Assembly (NCBI GenBank): GCA_944386975.1
Contig: CALXDC010000004.1
Location: 1 to 64,000, forward strand
Direction: 5' to 3'
DNA length: 64,000 nucleotides
Origin: an uncultured Oscillospiraceae bacterium
GTDB taxonomy: Bacteria > Bacillota > Clostridia > Oscillospirales > Oscillospiraceae
This document shows, in pieces, positions 18,561 through 27,169 of the stretch (position 1 is the first letter of the stretch; the number at the start of each line of letters is the position of its first letter). Position numbers and translations under genes: made by a program. Under the pieces are notes generated by a model. It made no database searches. It was not told where the DNA came from and saw only the letters and a list, made by a program, of their open reading frames with translations.

Positions 18561-19456
18561 ACCTCCTCCACCTCCTCCACGGCCTCCGCCAGGGCGATGA
18601 GCCGCCTGGCCCGGGTCACCACCGGCTTGTCAATCATCTTTCCGTTGAGACTGGCCACGCCGCTGCCCCGGGCGTTGGCCTCCCGGATGGCCTCCATGAC
18701 GGCGTAAGCCTTCTTGAGATCCTTCTCGCTGGGCACGAAGGAGCGGTGGAGGGGTTCAATCTGCCGAGGGTTGATGACGCTCTTGCCGTCAAAGCCCAGC
18801 TTGCGGATGAGGGCCACCTCCGCCAGAAATCCCTCCTCGTTGTTCACGTCGCTGTACACGGTGTCCAGGGCGGCAATGCCCGCCGCCCGGGCGGCGTTGA
18901 GGATCATGCTCCGGGCGAAAAGGAGCTCCGTGCCGTCGGAGCGGGTGGTTTTGAGGTCGGTGACATAGTCCTCCGCCCCCAGGGCCACGCCGATGAGCCG
19001 GTCGCTGGCGGCGGCGATGGACTGGGCGTTGAGGACGCCCCGGGCGCTCTCAATGGCGGCCATCATGCCCACGGTCCCCTCGGGGATGCCGTGCTTGCGC
19101 TCGATGCGGGCAATCTCCGCCTCGCAGTCCGCCACGTCCTGGGCGCTGTCCGTCTTGGGAAGACGCACCACGTGGACCCCGGCGGGGATGATGGCCTCCA
19201 GGTCCAGAACGCCCAGGCCGCTGGCGAGGTCGTTGATCCGCACCACCACCTCCTTGCGGCCAAAGTCCAGGGTCTTGAGGGCATTGTGGACCAAAAGGCG
19301 GGCGGCGTCCTTCTCAGTGTAGGCCACGCTATCCTCCAGGTCCAGCATAATGCTGTCGGCTCCGTAGATCCGGGCGTCGCTGATCATGCCGGGGTTGTTG
19401 CCGGGGACGAACATCATGCTCCGGCGCAGCCGGTCTTTTGTAAACCGTCGCTCCAT
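18557..19456 (-). CDS. citE: Citrate lyase beta subunit (citryl-ACP lyase)
   Basis: 299 aa. It cleaves citryl-ACP to oxaloacetate and acetyl-ACP. RSMMFVPGNNPGMI at the N-terminus, SIMLDLEDSVAYTEKDAAR with the metal-binding acidic residues, and SVINPRQIEPLHRSF are characteristic. ATG 19456 overlaps the citD stop as TGATG; a start five codons earlier inside citD is possible but less likely. The overlap pattern D-E-F implies tight stoichiometric translation. Confidence 0.95.
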   Translation of the reverse strand: MERRFTKDRLRRSMMFVPGNNPGMISDARIYGADSIMLDLEDSVAYTEKDAARLLVHNALKTLDFGRKEVVVRINDLASGLGVLDLEAIIPAGVHVVRLPKTDSAQDVADCEAEIARIERKHGIPEGTVGMMAAIESARGVLNAQSIAAASDRLIGVALGAEDYVTDLKTTRSDGTELLFARSMILNAARAAGIAALDTVYSDVNNEEGFLAEVALIRKLGFDGKSVINPRQIEPLHRSFVPSEKDLKKAYAVMEAIREANARGSGVASLNGKMIDKPVVTRARRLIALAEAVEEVEEV

Positions 19457-19749
19457 CACAGTTCCTCCCATCTCTCCGGGGTCTCGCCGGCGCTGCGGTA
19501 GACGGCGGCGGCCACCCGAGCCCGGATGGTGCAGTCCAAGGCCCCCTTGTCCACAGCGGTGACCTGGGCGTGCTCAACCCCCAGCTTTTGGAGGGTGTCC
19601 CGGATCACCGCCTCGATCTGGCGGCCGAACTGCTGTTGTACGCTGCTGGTAAGGCTCAGGTCCACCCCACCCTCCCGGGCGGGACAGAGGGTGACCATCA
19701 CGTCGCCGGACTCCATGGTCCCGGCGGTGGCGGCCTTCTTCAGCTCCAT
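19456..19749 (-). CDS. citD: Citrate lyase acyl carrier protein (gamma subunit)
   Basis: 97 aa, normal CitD size. The N-terminal ATAGTMESGDVMVTL contains the serine that carries the 2'-(5''-phosphoribosyl)-3'-dephospho-CoA group in characterised CitD proteins. ATG 19749 is chosen from the family start MELKKAATAGT and an upstream GAGAGGAGGAAC; the open frame continues 30 codons upstream without similarity. It is first of citDEF, about 135 bp downstream of icd on the minus strand. Confidence 0.92.
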   Translation of the reverse strand: MELKKAATAGTMESGDVMVTLCPAREGGVDLSLTSSVQQQFGRQIEAVIRDTLQKLGVEHAQVTAVDKGALDCTIRARVAAAVYRSAGETPERWEEL

Positions 19750-19812
19750 GGGCGTTCCTCCTCTCATGCGGGCGGGAGGGGTTCTCCCTCCCTGTGGCCT
19801 GTAGAAACGGCG

Positions 19813-19853
19813 CGGGGCGGCGGAAGACGGCTTTGCCATCCTCCGCCGCCCCG
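19813..19853 (-). repeat. GC-rich hairpin between icd and citD
   Basis: CGGGGCGGCGGA (19813-19824) and its complement TCCGCCGCCCCG (19842-19853) make a 12-bp stem with no U-tract. It may damp or process the message between icd and the citrate lyase genes. Confidence 0.6.
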
Positions 19854-19884
19854 TGAAAAGACAGTGGTTGGTTCCTTCTTCTCC

Positions 19885-21099
19885 TCAGGCTAGCTTCTCC
19901 TGGAGCCTGCAGGCGATCTCGTCCAAAAATTCCTCGCTGTTTACTGCCGTGGCCTTAAAGCCCGGCTCCACCAGCCCCACCAGATCCTTGGTCATGATCC
20001 CGGCGTTGAGGGTGTCGTAGCAGGCCTCCTCCAGCTTCCCGGCAAAGGCGCTGAGGTCCCCAAGGCCGTCCAGCTCCCCCCGCTTGCGGAGGGCCCCGGT
20101 CCAGGCGAAGATGGTGGCCATGGGGTTGGTGGAGGTCTTCTCCCCCTTGAGGTACTTGTAGTAGTGCTTGGTGACGGTGCCGTGGGCGGCCTCGTACTCG
20201 GTGGTGCCGTCGGGGCTCACCAGGACGCTGGTCATCATGGCCAGGGACCCGAAGGCGGTGGACACCATGTCGCTCATCACGTCGCCGTCGTAGTTCTTGC
20301 AGGCCCAGATGTAGCCGCCCTCGCTGCGGATGACCCGGGCCACCGCGTCGTCGATGAGGGTGTAGAAATAGGTGAGGCCCAGCTCCTCAAATTTGGCCTT
20401 GTAGTGCTCGAACTCCTCCTCGAAGATCTTCTTGAACTCCCCGTCGTAGACCTTGGCGATGGTGTCCTTGGTGGAGAACCAGAGGTCCTGCCTGGTGTCG
20501 ATGGCGTACTGGAAGCAGGCCTTGGCGAAGGAGCGGATGGACTTGTCCTTGTTGTGGGCCCCCTGCCACACGGCGGGGCCGTCCACCTTCTGGACGCATA
20601 CGGTGTGCTCCGCCCCGGAGGCCCCCTTGAAGGTCATGGTGCACTCGCCTGGCTCCTCGGTGCGGAAGTCCACGCTCTTGTACACGTCGCCGTAGGCGTG
20701 ACGGGCGATGGTGATGGGCTTTTTCCAGTTTTTCACCACGGGCTTGATGGCGTCGATGGTGATGGGGGCCCGGAACACGGTGCCGTCCAGGATGGAGCGG
20801 ATGGTGCCGTTGGGGCTCTTCCACATCTCGGTGAGCTGGGGGTACTCCTCCATCCGCTGCTTGTTGGGGGTGATGGTGGCGCACTTCACCGCCACGCCGT
20901 ACTTCCGGGTGGCGTTGGCGGCGTCCACGGTGATCTGGTCCTTGGTGTCGTTGCGGCGGAGAAGGCCGAGATCATAGTACTCGGTCTTCAAATCCACAAA
21001 GGGCAGAATGAGCTTCTCCTTGATCATCCCCCAGAGGACCCGGGTCATCTCGTCCCCGTCCATCTCCACCAGGGGGGTGGTCATTTTGATTTTATCCAT
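19885..21099 (-). CDS. icd: NADP-dependent isocitrate dehydrogenase (eukaryote-type dimeric class)
   Basis: 404 aa. It interconverts isocitrate and 2-oxoglutarate. PLVEMDGDEMTRVLW at the N-terminus, TITPNKQRMEEY, SPNGTIRSILDGTVFR, NYDGDVMSDMVSTAFG (metal-binding aspartates) and GTVTKHYYKYLKGEKTSTNP (NADP adenine/phosphate region) match the class II NADP-IDH seen in eukaryotes and some bacteria. GGAGGTTTCCT lies before the ATG. It sits between the aconitase-like gene and citDEF on one strand, suggesting a shared transcript. Confidence 0.95.
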   Translation of the reverse strand: MDKIKMTTPLVEMDGDEMTRVLWGMIKEKLILPFVDLKTEYYDLGLLRRNDTKDQITVDAANATRKYGVAVKCATITPNKQRMEEYPQLTEMWKSPNGTIRSILDGTVFRAPITIDAIKPVVKNWKKPITIARHAYGDVYKSVDFRTEEPGECTMTFKGASGAEHTVCVQKVDGPAVWQGAHNKDKSIRSFAKACFQYAIDTRQDLWFSTKDTIAKVYDGEFKKIFEEEFEHYKAKFEELGLTYFYTLIDDAVARVIRSEGGYIWACKNYDGDVMSDMVSTAFGSLAMMTSVLVSPDGTTEYEAAHGTVTKHYYKYLKGEKTSTNPMATIFAWTGALRKRGELDGLGDLSAFAGKLEEACYDTLNAGIMTKDLVGLVEPGFKATAVNSEEFLDEIACRLQEKLA

Positions 21100-21130
21100 A
21101 GGAAACCTCCAAAAATTCAGCGTTGTCAGC

Positions 21131-21270
21131 CGTCCGGCGCAGCCGGACGATTTCGATCATTTTCGGCAGGACATGTGCCTGCCGAAAATACTTTGACCCA
21201 CGCGCCTTGGGCGCGTTCACCAGTCCGCAGACTGGTGGTGGGGGGGTCTAAGGGGGGAGCCTGCTCCCCC
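21131..21270 (-). repeat. Series of five consecutive hairpins between the aconitase-like gene and icd
   Basis: Five perfect inverted repeats fill the gap: CGTCCGGC/GCCGGACG (21131-21149), TTTTCGGCAGG/CCTGCCGAAAA (21160-21188), CGCGCC/GGCGCG (21201-21215), CACCAGTC/GACTGGTG (21218-21237), GGGGGAGC/GCTCCCCC (21253-21270). None is followed by a clear U-run. They occupy most of the 172-bp spacer and no coding frame fits there. Confidence 0.85.
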
Positions 21271-21271
21271 T

Positions 21272-23524
21272 TTACCGCTGTGCGGCGTAGTAGTTCATGA
21301 GGCAGCCTTCTCTCAAAATTTGCCGCTCGTTGGGGGTCAGTCCGGCGCACTTGAGGGCGATGTCCCGGACCTGGCCGTCGGCGGTGATCACCTGACCGGT
21401 GATGTCCTCCACGCCCTCGGCAATGGCCTTGTTGATGCCCTTTACATAGACCCAGTCGCCCACGGCGTAGGGGAACTCCGCCCCCTCGGGCAGGGTGAAG
21501 GGCACAATGCCCCAGTTGATGCAGTTGGAGCGGTAGCGCTTGGTGGCGTACTCCTGGCAGATGTTGGCAAAGCCCCCCAGCACCTTCTGGCAGCTGGCGG
21601 CCTGCTCCCGGGCGGAGCCGTCGCCGGGCTTGTTGGCGTAGACGCAGGAGCCCACGGTGGTCTTTGCGGCGTCGCCGCCCACCTTGGCGAGAACCTCCGC
21701 CACCTCAGCGGGGATCTCACCAGTCTCACGAGCCTCCTCCAGAGCCCGGACCGCCTTGGAACGGCCCACATACTCCGGCACCCGGCGGCTGAGGGCAAAC
21801 TCACTGAGGCCGATGGGGTTGGAGCGGTAGGAGCTGGTCTCGCCGGAGGGAATCAGCTCGTCGGTGGTGGTGACGGGGTCGTCGATGACGGCGCAGAGCT
21901 TCACCAGCAGGTCTTCCTCCAGCTTGGGCATCTTGGGCCAGTCCTTGATGTTGGGGCCGTAGCGGAGCTCCGCCGCAGGGTCCGCCTTGCCAAAGCCCTC
22001 GTAGCACCGCTTCTCGTAGACGCTGCCGTCGAAGTGGTAGGTCAGCTCCTCCGCCGTGGGACTCTCATAGTCGATGTCGGTGGCCGCCGTCAGCACGCCG
22101 CCGTTGCGGGCGGTGGCGGCGATGGACCGGGCGTCCATCAGGGCCACTGCGGCGATCTGGCCGTTGCCGGGCTTGCTGCCTTCCCGGTTGGCAAAGTTCC
22201 GGGTGGCGTGGCGGATGGAGAGGGTGCTGTTGGCGGGGGTGTCCCCGGCGCCAAAGCAGGGGCCGCAGAAGGCGGGCTTCATCACGCACCCGGCCTCCAT
22301 CAGGGTGGCCGCCGTGCCGTTCTTGGTCACCGCCAGGGAGATGGGGGTGGAGGAGGGGTAGACGCTCATGTCGAAGTAGCCGTTGCCGATGCTCTGGCCC
22401 TTCAGAATGGCGGCGGCCTCCACGATATTCTCGTACATGCCGCCGGAGCAGCCCACGATGACCCCCTGGTCGCAGGTGACCTTCCCATCCACAATGTTGT
22501 GGGTCAGGTCCATGGTGACCTTGCCGCCCAGCTGCTTGTTGCAGGCCTCCTCCACCTTGGAGAGGATGCCCTCCGGGTCCGCCTGGAGCTCGTGGATGGT
22601 GTAGGCGATAGAGGGGTGGAAGGGCAGGGCGATCATGCACTCCATCTTGCTGAGGTCGATGGTGACCACGCTGTCGTAGTAGGCGCCGTCCTGGGGCTTC
22701 AGCTCCTTGTACTCCTCAGGCCGCCCGATGTTCTCATAATAGGCCCGGATGGTGTCGTCGGTTTCCCACACGGAGCTGAGGCAGCTGGTCTCGGTGGTCA
22801 TCACGTCGATGCCGATGCGGAAGTCGGCGGAGAGGGACTGGACGCCGGGGCCCGCAAACTCCAGGATCTTATTCTTCACCGCGCCGCCGGGGAAGGTCTT
22901 TCCCACCAGGGCAATGGCCACGTCCTGGGGCCCCACGCCCTTGGGGGGCTTGCCGGTGAGATACACCAGCACCACCTCCGGGGCCGCCACGTCGTAGGTG
23001 TTCTCTAAGAGCTGCTTCACCAGCTCGCCGCCGCCCTCGCCCACGCCCATGCAGCCGTAGGCGCCGTAGCGGGTGTGGGAGTCGGAGCCCAAGATCATCT
23101 TGCCGCAGCCCGCCAGCCGCTCCCGGGCGTACTGGTGGATCACCGCCTGGTTGGCGGGGACATAGATGCCACCGTACTTCCTGGCGGCGGAGAGGCCGAA
23201 GGCGTGGTCGTCCTCGTTGATGGTGCCGCCCACCGCACAGAGGCTGTTGTGACAGTTGGTCATGGCGTAGGGAATGGGAAATTTCTGAAGGCCGGAGGCC
23301 TTGGCGGTCTGGATGATGCCCACGAAGGTGATGTCGTGGGAGATGAGGGCGTCGAACTTCAGGCGCATTTTGTCTCCGCCGCCGCTCTTGTCATGGGCGC
23401 GGAGGATGGCGTAAGCCATGGTCTTCTCCCGGGCGGTTTTGGGGTCCTCCATCCCCTTGGCCTCGTCGGCCCAGACAATTTGTCCGTCCTGGAGATAGGC
23501 CCCTTTTTGAATCAATTCTACCAT
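21272..23524 (-). CDS. Aconitase-family hydratase
   Basis: 750 aa. The [4Fe-4S] cysteines are visible in VGCSGGMYEN (about residue 362) and FCGPCFGAGDTPAN (about residue 415), with LGSDSHTRYGAYGCMG upstream and the swivelling C-terminal domain near SYRSNPIGLSEFALSRRVPEY. It resembles the monomeric YbhJ-type hydratase group, distinct from AcnA and AcnB. Context (icd and citrate lyase downstream) argues that it is the working aconitase, linking citrate and isocitrate. The promoter is at 23567-23594, and AAGGAGGAAACGGAA precedes ATG. Confidence 0.88.
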   Translation of the reverse strand: MVELIQKGAYLQDGQIVWADEAKGMEDPKTAREKTMAYAILRAHDKSGGGDKMRLKFDALISHDITFVGIIQTAKASGLQKFPIPYAMTNCHNSLCAVGGTINEDDHAFGLSAARKYGGIYVPANQAVIHQYARERLAGCGKMILGSDSHTRYGAYGCMGVGEGGGELVKQLLENTYDVAAPEVVLVYLTGKPPKGVGPQDVAIALVGKTFPGGAVKNKILEFAGPGVQSLSADFRIGIDVMTTETSCLSSVWETDDTIRAYYENIGRPEEYKELKPQDGAYYDSVVTIDLSKMECMIALPFHPSIAYTIHELQADPEGILSKVEEACNKQLGGKVTMDLTHNIVDGKVTCDQGVIVGCSGGMYENIVEAAAILKGQSIGNGYFDMSVYPSSTPISLAVTKNGTAATLMEAGCVMKPAFCGPCFGAGDTPANSTLSIRHATRNFANREGSKPGNGQIAAVALMDARSIAATARNGGVLTAATDIDYESPTAEELTYHFDGSVYEKRCYEGFGKADPAAELRYGPNIKDWPKMPKLEEDLLVKLCAVIDDPVTTTDELIPSGETSSYRSNPIGLSEFALSRRVPEYVGRSKAVRALEEARETGEIPAEVAEVLAKVGGDAAKTTVGSCVYANKPGDGSAREQAASCQKVLGGFANICQEYATKRYRSNCINWGIVPFTLPEGAEFPYAVGDWVYVKGINKAIAEGVEDITGQVITADGQVRDIALKCAGLTPNERQILREGCLMNYYAAQR

Positions 23525-23566
23525 TTCCGTTTCCTCCTTGTGGCAATGGAATATCTTCCTGAGTTT

Positions 23567-23594
23567 AGTGTACCATCCTTTTGAGAAGATGCAA
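23567..23594 (-). promoter_or_regulatory. Sigma-A promoter of the aconitase-icd-cit cluster
   Basis: On the minus strand TTGCAT (23589-23594), a 16-bp spacer, TACACT (23567-23572). The remaining 23595-23870 shows no gene. Confidence 0.6.
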
Positions 23595-23884
23595 GAAATT
23601 TTCTGCTTGTCCGGTCATTTTTGTACGATTCACGAAGGCCCTCGGACGCTGAAGGCGGATTTGGCAGCCTGGGGCGGAAGGCCTGCAAAAACGGCTCGCT
23701 TTGCAGGATTGTCTGCATTCCCGACGGCCGCTGCCGCAAGTCTCCGGCAATTTTACTGCAAAAAAATTGCACAAAAGGGGAAACGGGCCGCTCCCTTCGC
23801 CCTTTTCGGCGGCTGCGAGGGAGTACAATGGGGGTCTGACACCGTCCGTTCCACCGGGGCGGGTGGGGAGAGGAGGAGGATTTG

Positions 23885-24484
23885 ATGCGTATTTTCTCCA
23901 TCTGTCTGCTTCTATGCCTTCTGCTGGGGGGCTGTGCGTCCCGGGAAGCTGTCCCGGCGGAGGAGCTGCCGGAGGGCTGCCGCATCCGGTTTCAGCTGGA
24001 GGTGTGGGAGGGGGAGAACCTCCTCTCCCAACGGGAATTCCTCCTGCTTCAGGGGGAGGAGGGATTTTACTTCTCCGCCGGAGAGCGGGAGGAGTATCTC
24101 TTTTTGAAGGAGGCGGGGGGATACGGCAGCTACAACCGGGAGGCCCCCGGCGGGGCCTTCCTTCGCAATGATATCCCGCCCCTGTCTTGGGAGGCGGTGG
24201 AGAAATTCCAGCGGGAGTTTTTGCCTCTGGGGCTGCTGCTCCAGGACTGTCAAGGGCTTGCGGCTGTCCGGCGGGACAGCCTTCTGGGCCGGACGGGCAC
24301 GGTGTATGAGGGGGAGCGGCAGGGGGAGGAGCTGAGCTGCCTTGTCGACGGCGAGACGGGGCTGGCGCTGATCTTTGTGCGGACCTGCCGGTCCGGCGAA
24401 GGGGCCGCGGTGCGGTATGTCCTCACCTGCCAGGACCTGGCTCTGGGGGTGTTTCCGCTGCCGGAGGTCTCCTCTGCCCTCTGA
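23885..24484 (+). CDS. Small lipoprotein of unknown function
   Basis: 199 aa. A lipoprotein signal ends in LLGGCAS (cysteine near residue 18), followed by a Glu-rich mature region with beta-strand-like alternation (CRIRFQLEVWEGENLLSQREF) and several YxF/Y repeats. I do not recognise a domain; a DUF-type envelope lipoprotein is the most I can say. GAGGAGGAGGATTTG precedes the ATG. Its last codons and TGA stop lie inside the left end of the inverted-repeat element that begins at 24479, so the C-terminus may have been shortened or changed by that insertion. Confidence 0.7.
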   Translation: MRIFSICLLLCLLLGGCASREAVPAEELPEGCRIRFQLEVWEGENLLSQREFLLLQGEEGFYFSAGEREEYLFLKEAGGYGSYNREAPGGAFLRNDIPPLSWEAVEKFQREFLPLGLLLQDCQGLAAVRRDSLLGRTGTVYEGERQGEELSCLVDGETGLALIFVRTCRSGEGAAVRYVLTCQDLALGVFPLPEVSSAL

Positions 24485-25391
24485 CGGGGGCGGGGTCCTT
24501 TTGTCGGTAGCCGACGGGGGTTTCTACCTTTTTTGCCTCCGGCGGCCTACTTTTCTCGTCAAAGAAAAGTAGGCAAAAGTTGACTTAGAACCAAGGTTCT
24601 AAGAACTCCTTTGGTTCCTATTATGGAAAATCTGTACCGCTTGTTTCGTTAGATTATGCGGCTGACGGATGCAAGGGGGTCGGAGTTCTCCTCTTTCCGC
24701 GCTTCAGCGCGCTGCCTTGGTGGCCGTTGGGGTTCCTGCAATTGCACCTATCGAAAGCCTTCCCCTGGGGGAAGGTGGCACGGCGCAGCCGTGACGGATG
24801 AGGGGAACGCCGCCGAAAAGCACCGGGCCAACTCGGAGGAAAAGAAAGAATGATCTTTGAGGGGAAAAGGTTTCCGAATCAGCCTTTTGCATTTCGATAC
24901 CCTTTCCCTCATCCGCCCCCTTCGGGGGCACCCCGCAGCGTTAAGAAAACATGCCAGTGGCATGTTTTTAGCGTAGGCCACATCGCGCCCGCAGGCGCAT
25001 TTCAGAGCGCAACCCCGCGGAGCGGGGCTCTTAGCGCGGAGATCGGCTATGCCGCGAGGAGACCGCAGTTCGAGAGTCCATTTCTGCTGACATGTTTTCA
25101 CCATTTCCCCCAGGGGAAGGCTTAGAATGCGGAAGCCCTTGCTACCGCCAGGGGAGCGCGCTGAAGCGCGGAAGGAGGGGGACCCGGTCACCCTCTTGAT
25201 GGGTCATCCGCACGAAGTAACGACACCAATGGGACAGGCCACCCATAATAGGCCGAAAGGAGTTCTTAGAACCTTGGTTCTAAGCCAACTTTTGGTGACT
25301 TTTCTTTGGCGAGAAAAGTCACCCGCCGGAGGCAAAACACCGAACGAAACACCGTCGGGTACCGACAAAAAGGCCAAGCTCCCCGTCAGAG
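24479..25391. mobile_element. About 0.9-kb non-coding composite inverted-repeat element (MITE-like)
   Basis: The left arm (24479-24626) and right arm (25243-25391) are imperfect reverse complements of about 148 bp. Both begin CTCTGACGGGG, share a 29-bp perfect block around TTAGAACCAAGGTTCTAA, and end in CCTATTATGG. Each arm also holds a self-complementary CTTTTCTCG(T/C)CAAAGAAAAG hairpin. The inside carries a second inverted pair (CCGCGCTTCAGCGCGCT near 24697 against AGCGCGCTGAAGCGCGG near 25157, and the CTTCCCCTGGGGGAAGG type segments), plus TGACGGATGAGGG and CCCTCATCCG. No transposase or credible gene is inside. It looks like nested miniature elements. Confidence 0.8.
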
Positions 25392-25393
25392 AG

Positions 25394-25431
25394 TAAAAAA
25401 AGAAAGGCACGACCAACGTCGTGCCTTTCTT
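25394..25431 (-). terminator. Terminator of tRNA-Ser
   Basis: AAGAAAGGCACGAC (25400-25413) pairs with GTCGTGCCTTTCTT (25418-25431). On the minus strand the stem is followed by a run of Ts. Confidence 0.9.
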
Positions 25432-25438
25432 CACTTTC

Positions 25439-25530
25439 TGGCGGAGTAGGAGGGATTCGAACCCTCGAGCCGCTTTTGACGGCTACACGATTTCCAGTCG
25501 TGCTCGTTATGACCACTTCGATACTACTCC
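25439..25530 (-). tRNA. tRNA-Ser(GGA)
   Basis: 92 nt including encoded CCA. Acceptor stem GGAGTAG/CTACTCC, anticodon stem CACGA/TCGTG with loop CTGGAAA (anticodon GGA, reads UCC/UCU), long variable arm AGCCG...CGGCT as expected for serine, and T-loop GGTTCGAATCC. Confidence 0.97.
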
Positions 25531-25571
25531 AGGTTGGGCCTGCCGGTATCCTGCGCTCAGCAGCATGAATT

Positions 25572-25600
25572 ATTATAATGGGGAAGAAACAAAAAGTCAA
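25572..25600 (-). promoter_or_regulatory. Promoter of tRNA-Ser
   Basis: On the minus strand TTGACT (25595-25600), a 17-bp spacer, TATAAT (25572-25577), near consensus. Confidence 0.85.
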
Positions 25601-25740
25601 GCGTTATTTCAAAATTTTTTGCCTGCTTTTTTACTCACTGAAATTTTGTAAAAAACACGCATTTTTATACAAAAACCGGAGGATTCATTTCGCGGTTCTT
25701 GTCACAACAATACATTCTTCTACCGCGGGAAAAATTTTGT

Positions 25741-25768
25741 TTGAACCGGGAGAAAAACGTGATAAAAT
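25741..25768 (+). promoter_or_regulatory. Sigma-A promoter of lysA
   Basis: TTGAAC (25741-25746), a 16-bp spacer, TAAAAT (25763-25768). The leader of about 30 bases is too short for an L-box. The AT-rich stretch 25578-25740 shows no gene. Confidence 0.7.
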
Positions 25769-25805
25769 GCACACAGCGAGAAACGCGCGAGAAGGAGGAC
25801 CTCTG

Positions 25806-27095
25806 ATGATCTGTGAAAATCTTTCCACCCGGGACGGACGGCTTACCTTTGCCGGACGGGACACGGTGGAACTGGCCGGGAAATACGGCACCCCCCTCTA
25901 TCTGATGGATGAGCAGCGCCTGCGGCACAACTGCCGGGTATATACGGAGAATATGGCCCGCTGCTTTTCCGACGCCCTGCCTCTCTATGCCAGCAAGGCC
26001 CTCAGCTGCAAGCGGATGTATGAGATCGTGGCCGAGGAGGGCATGGGGGCCGACGTGGTGTCCGCCGGGGAGCTGTACCTGGCCAAAAGCGCCAATTTCC
26101 CCATGGAGAAGGTTTACTTCCACGGCAACAGCAAAACCGACGACGATATCCGCTTTGCCATGGACTGCGGCGTGGGCTGCTTTATTGTGGACAACCCCGA
26201 CGAGCTGGCGGCGGTGCAGCGGTTCGCCGCAGAGCGGAACATCCGCCAGCGGTGCCTCCTCCGCCTGACCCCCGGTATCGATCCCCACACCTTTGAGGCG
26301 GTGGCCACCGGCAAGGTGGACTCCAAGTTCGGAATCCCCATGGAGACCGGACAGGCCATGGAATTCGCCGCCCTGGCCCTCCGGCAGCCCAACCTGGACG
26401 TGGAGGGTATCCACGCCCACGTGGGCTCCCAGGTCTTCGATTCCCAGGTGTTCTATGACACCGCCGACATCATGCTCCGGTTTATCGCGGAGATGAAGGA
26501 GAAGCTGGGCTACGAGGCCCGGGTTTTGAACCTGGGCGGCGGCTACGGGGTGCGGTATGTGGAGGCGGACCCCACCGTGGACATCGGCTATGAGCTGTCC
26601 ACTGTGGCCGCGTATATCCGGAAGGGCTGCGAGGCCCTGCATATCCGGGAGCCCAAAATCCTCATGGAGCCGGGCCGCAGCATCGTGGCCGACGCGGGCC
26701 TTACCCTCTACACCGTTCAGTCCACCAAGACCATCCCCGGCTACCGCAGCTACGTCTCCATCGATGGCGGCATGACCGACAACCCCCGCTACGCCCTCTA
26801 CCGCAGCGCCTACACCGTGTATCTGGCCAACAAGATGGACCAGGAGGCGGATTTTGTGTGTACCGTGGGGGGGCGCTGCTGCGAGAGCGGCGATATGATT
26901 CAGGAGGATGTGGCCCTGCCTACCCCCGTCCGGGGCGACATTCTGGCGGTATGCACCACCGGGGCCTACAACTACTCCATGGCCTCCAACTACAACACCG
27001 TGGGCCGTCCCCCCATCGTCATGGTGGACGGGGAGCGGGATTATGTGGCCGTCCGCAGGGAAACCTTCCAGGATATGGCCGCCAGAGAGCAGTAA
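25806..27095 (+). CDS. lysA: Diaminopimelate decarboxylase
   Basis: 429 aa. PLP enzyme of the alanine-racemase/ornithine-decarboxylase fold that makes lysine from meso-DAP. LPLYASKALSCKRMY holds the PLP lysine near residue 60; HGNSKTDDDIRFA, GIHAHVGSQVFD, NLGGGYGVRY and EPGRSIVADAG are family motifs; CCESGDMI bears the active-site cysteine supplied across the dimer. Start ATG 25806 follows GAAGGAGGACC; the frame extends 76 codons upstream through the promoter, which is non-coding. No other lysine-biosynthesis gene is adjacent. Confidence 0.96.
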   Translation: MICENLSTRDGRLTFAGRDTVELAGKYGTPLYLMDEQRLRHNCRVYTENMARCFSDALPLYASKALSCKRMYEIVAEEGMGADVVSAGELYLAKSANFPMEKVYFHGNSKTDDDIRFAMDCGVGCFIVDNPDELAAVQRFAAERNIRQRCLLRLTPGIDPHTFEAVATGKVDSKFGIPMETGQAMEFAALALRQPNLDVEGIHAHVGSQVFDSQVFYDTADIMLRFIAEMKEKLGYEARVLNLGGGYGVRYVEADPTVDIGYELSTVAAYIRKGCEALHIREPKILMEPGRSIVADAGLTLYTVQSTKTIPGYRSYVSIDGGMTDNPRYALYRSAYTVYLANKMDQEADFVCTVGGRCCESGDMIQEDVALPTPVRGDILAVCTTGAYNYSMASNYNTVGRPPIVMVDGERDYVAVRRETFQDMAAREQ

Positions 27096-27099
27096 CGAA

Positions 27100-27129
27100 A
27101 AAACGCAGCCTCCCGGGAGGCTGCGTTTT
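27100..27129 (+). terminator. Terminator after lysA (bidirectional)
   Basis: AAAACGCAGCCTCCC followed directly by its complement, with further Ts downstream. The symmetric structure also serves the convergent phosphodiesterase gene. Confidence 0.85.
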
Positions 27130-27169
27130 GCTTTTTTCGGAAACGGACGGCGTTTTGCTCCGGGCCTGG

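Noticed and set aside
25127..25396. Possible 89-codon gene in the inverted-repeat element
   Set aside because: The frame runs through repeat arms, with no ribosome site and low-complexity translation. The element is better read as non-coding.
25439..25530. tRNA-Ser as integration site for the neighbouring element
   Set aside because: The element ends before the tRNA terminator, does not overlap or duplicate the tRNA 3' end, and has no integrase.
25578..25805. Lysine riboswitch before lysA
   Set aside because: The leader after the -10 is about 30 bases and has no L-box motifs.
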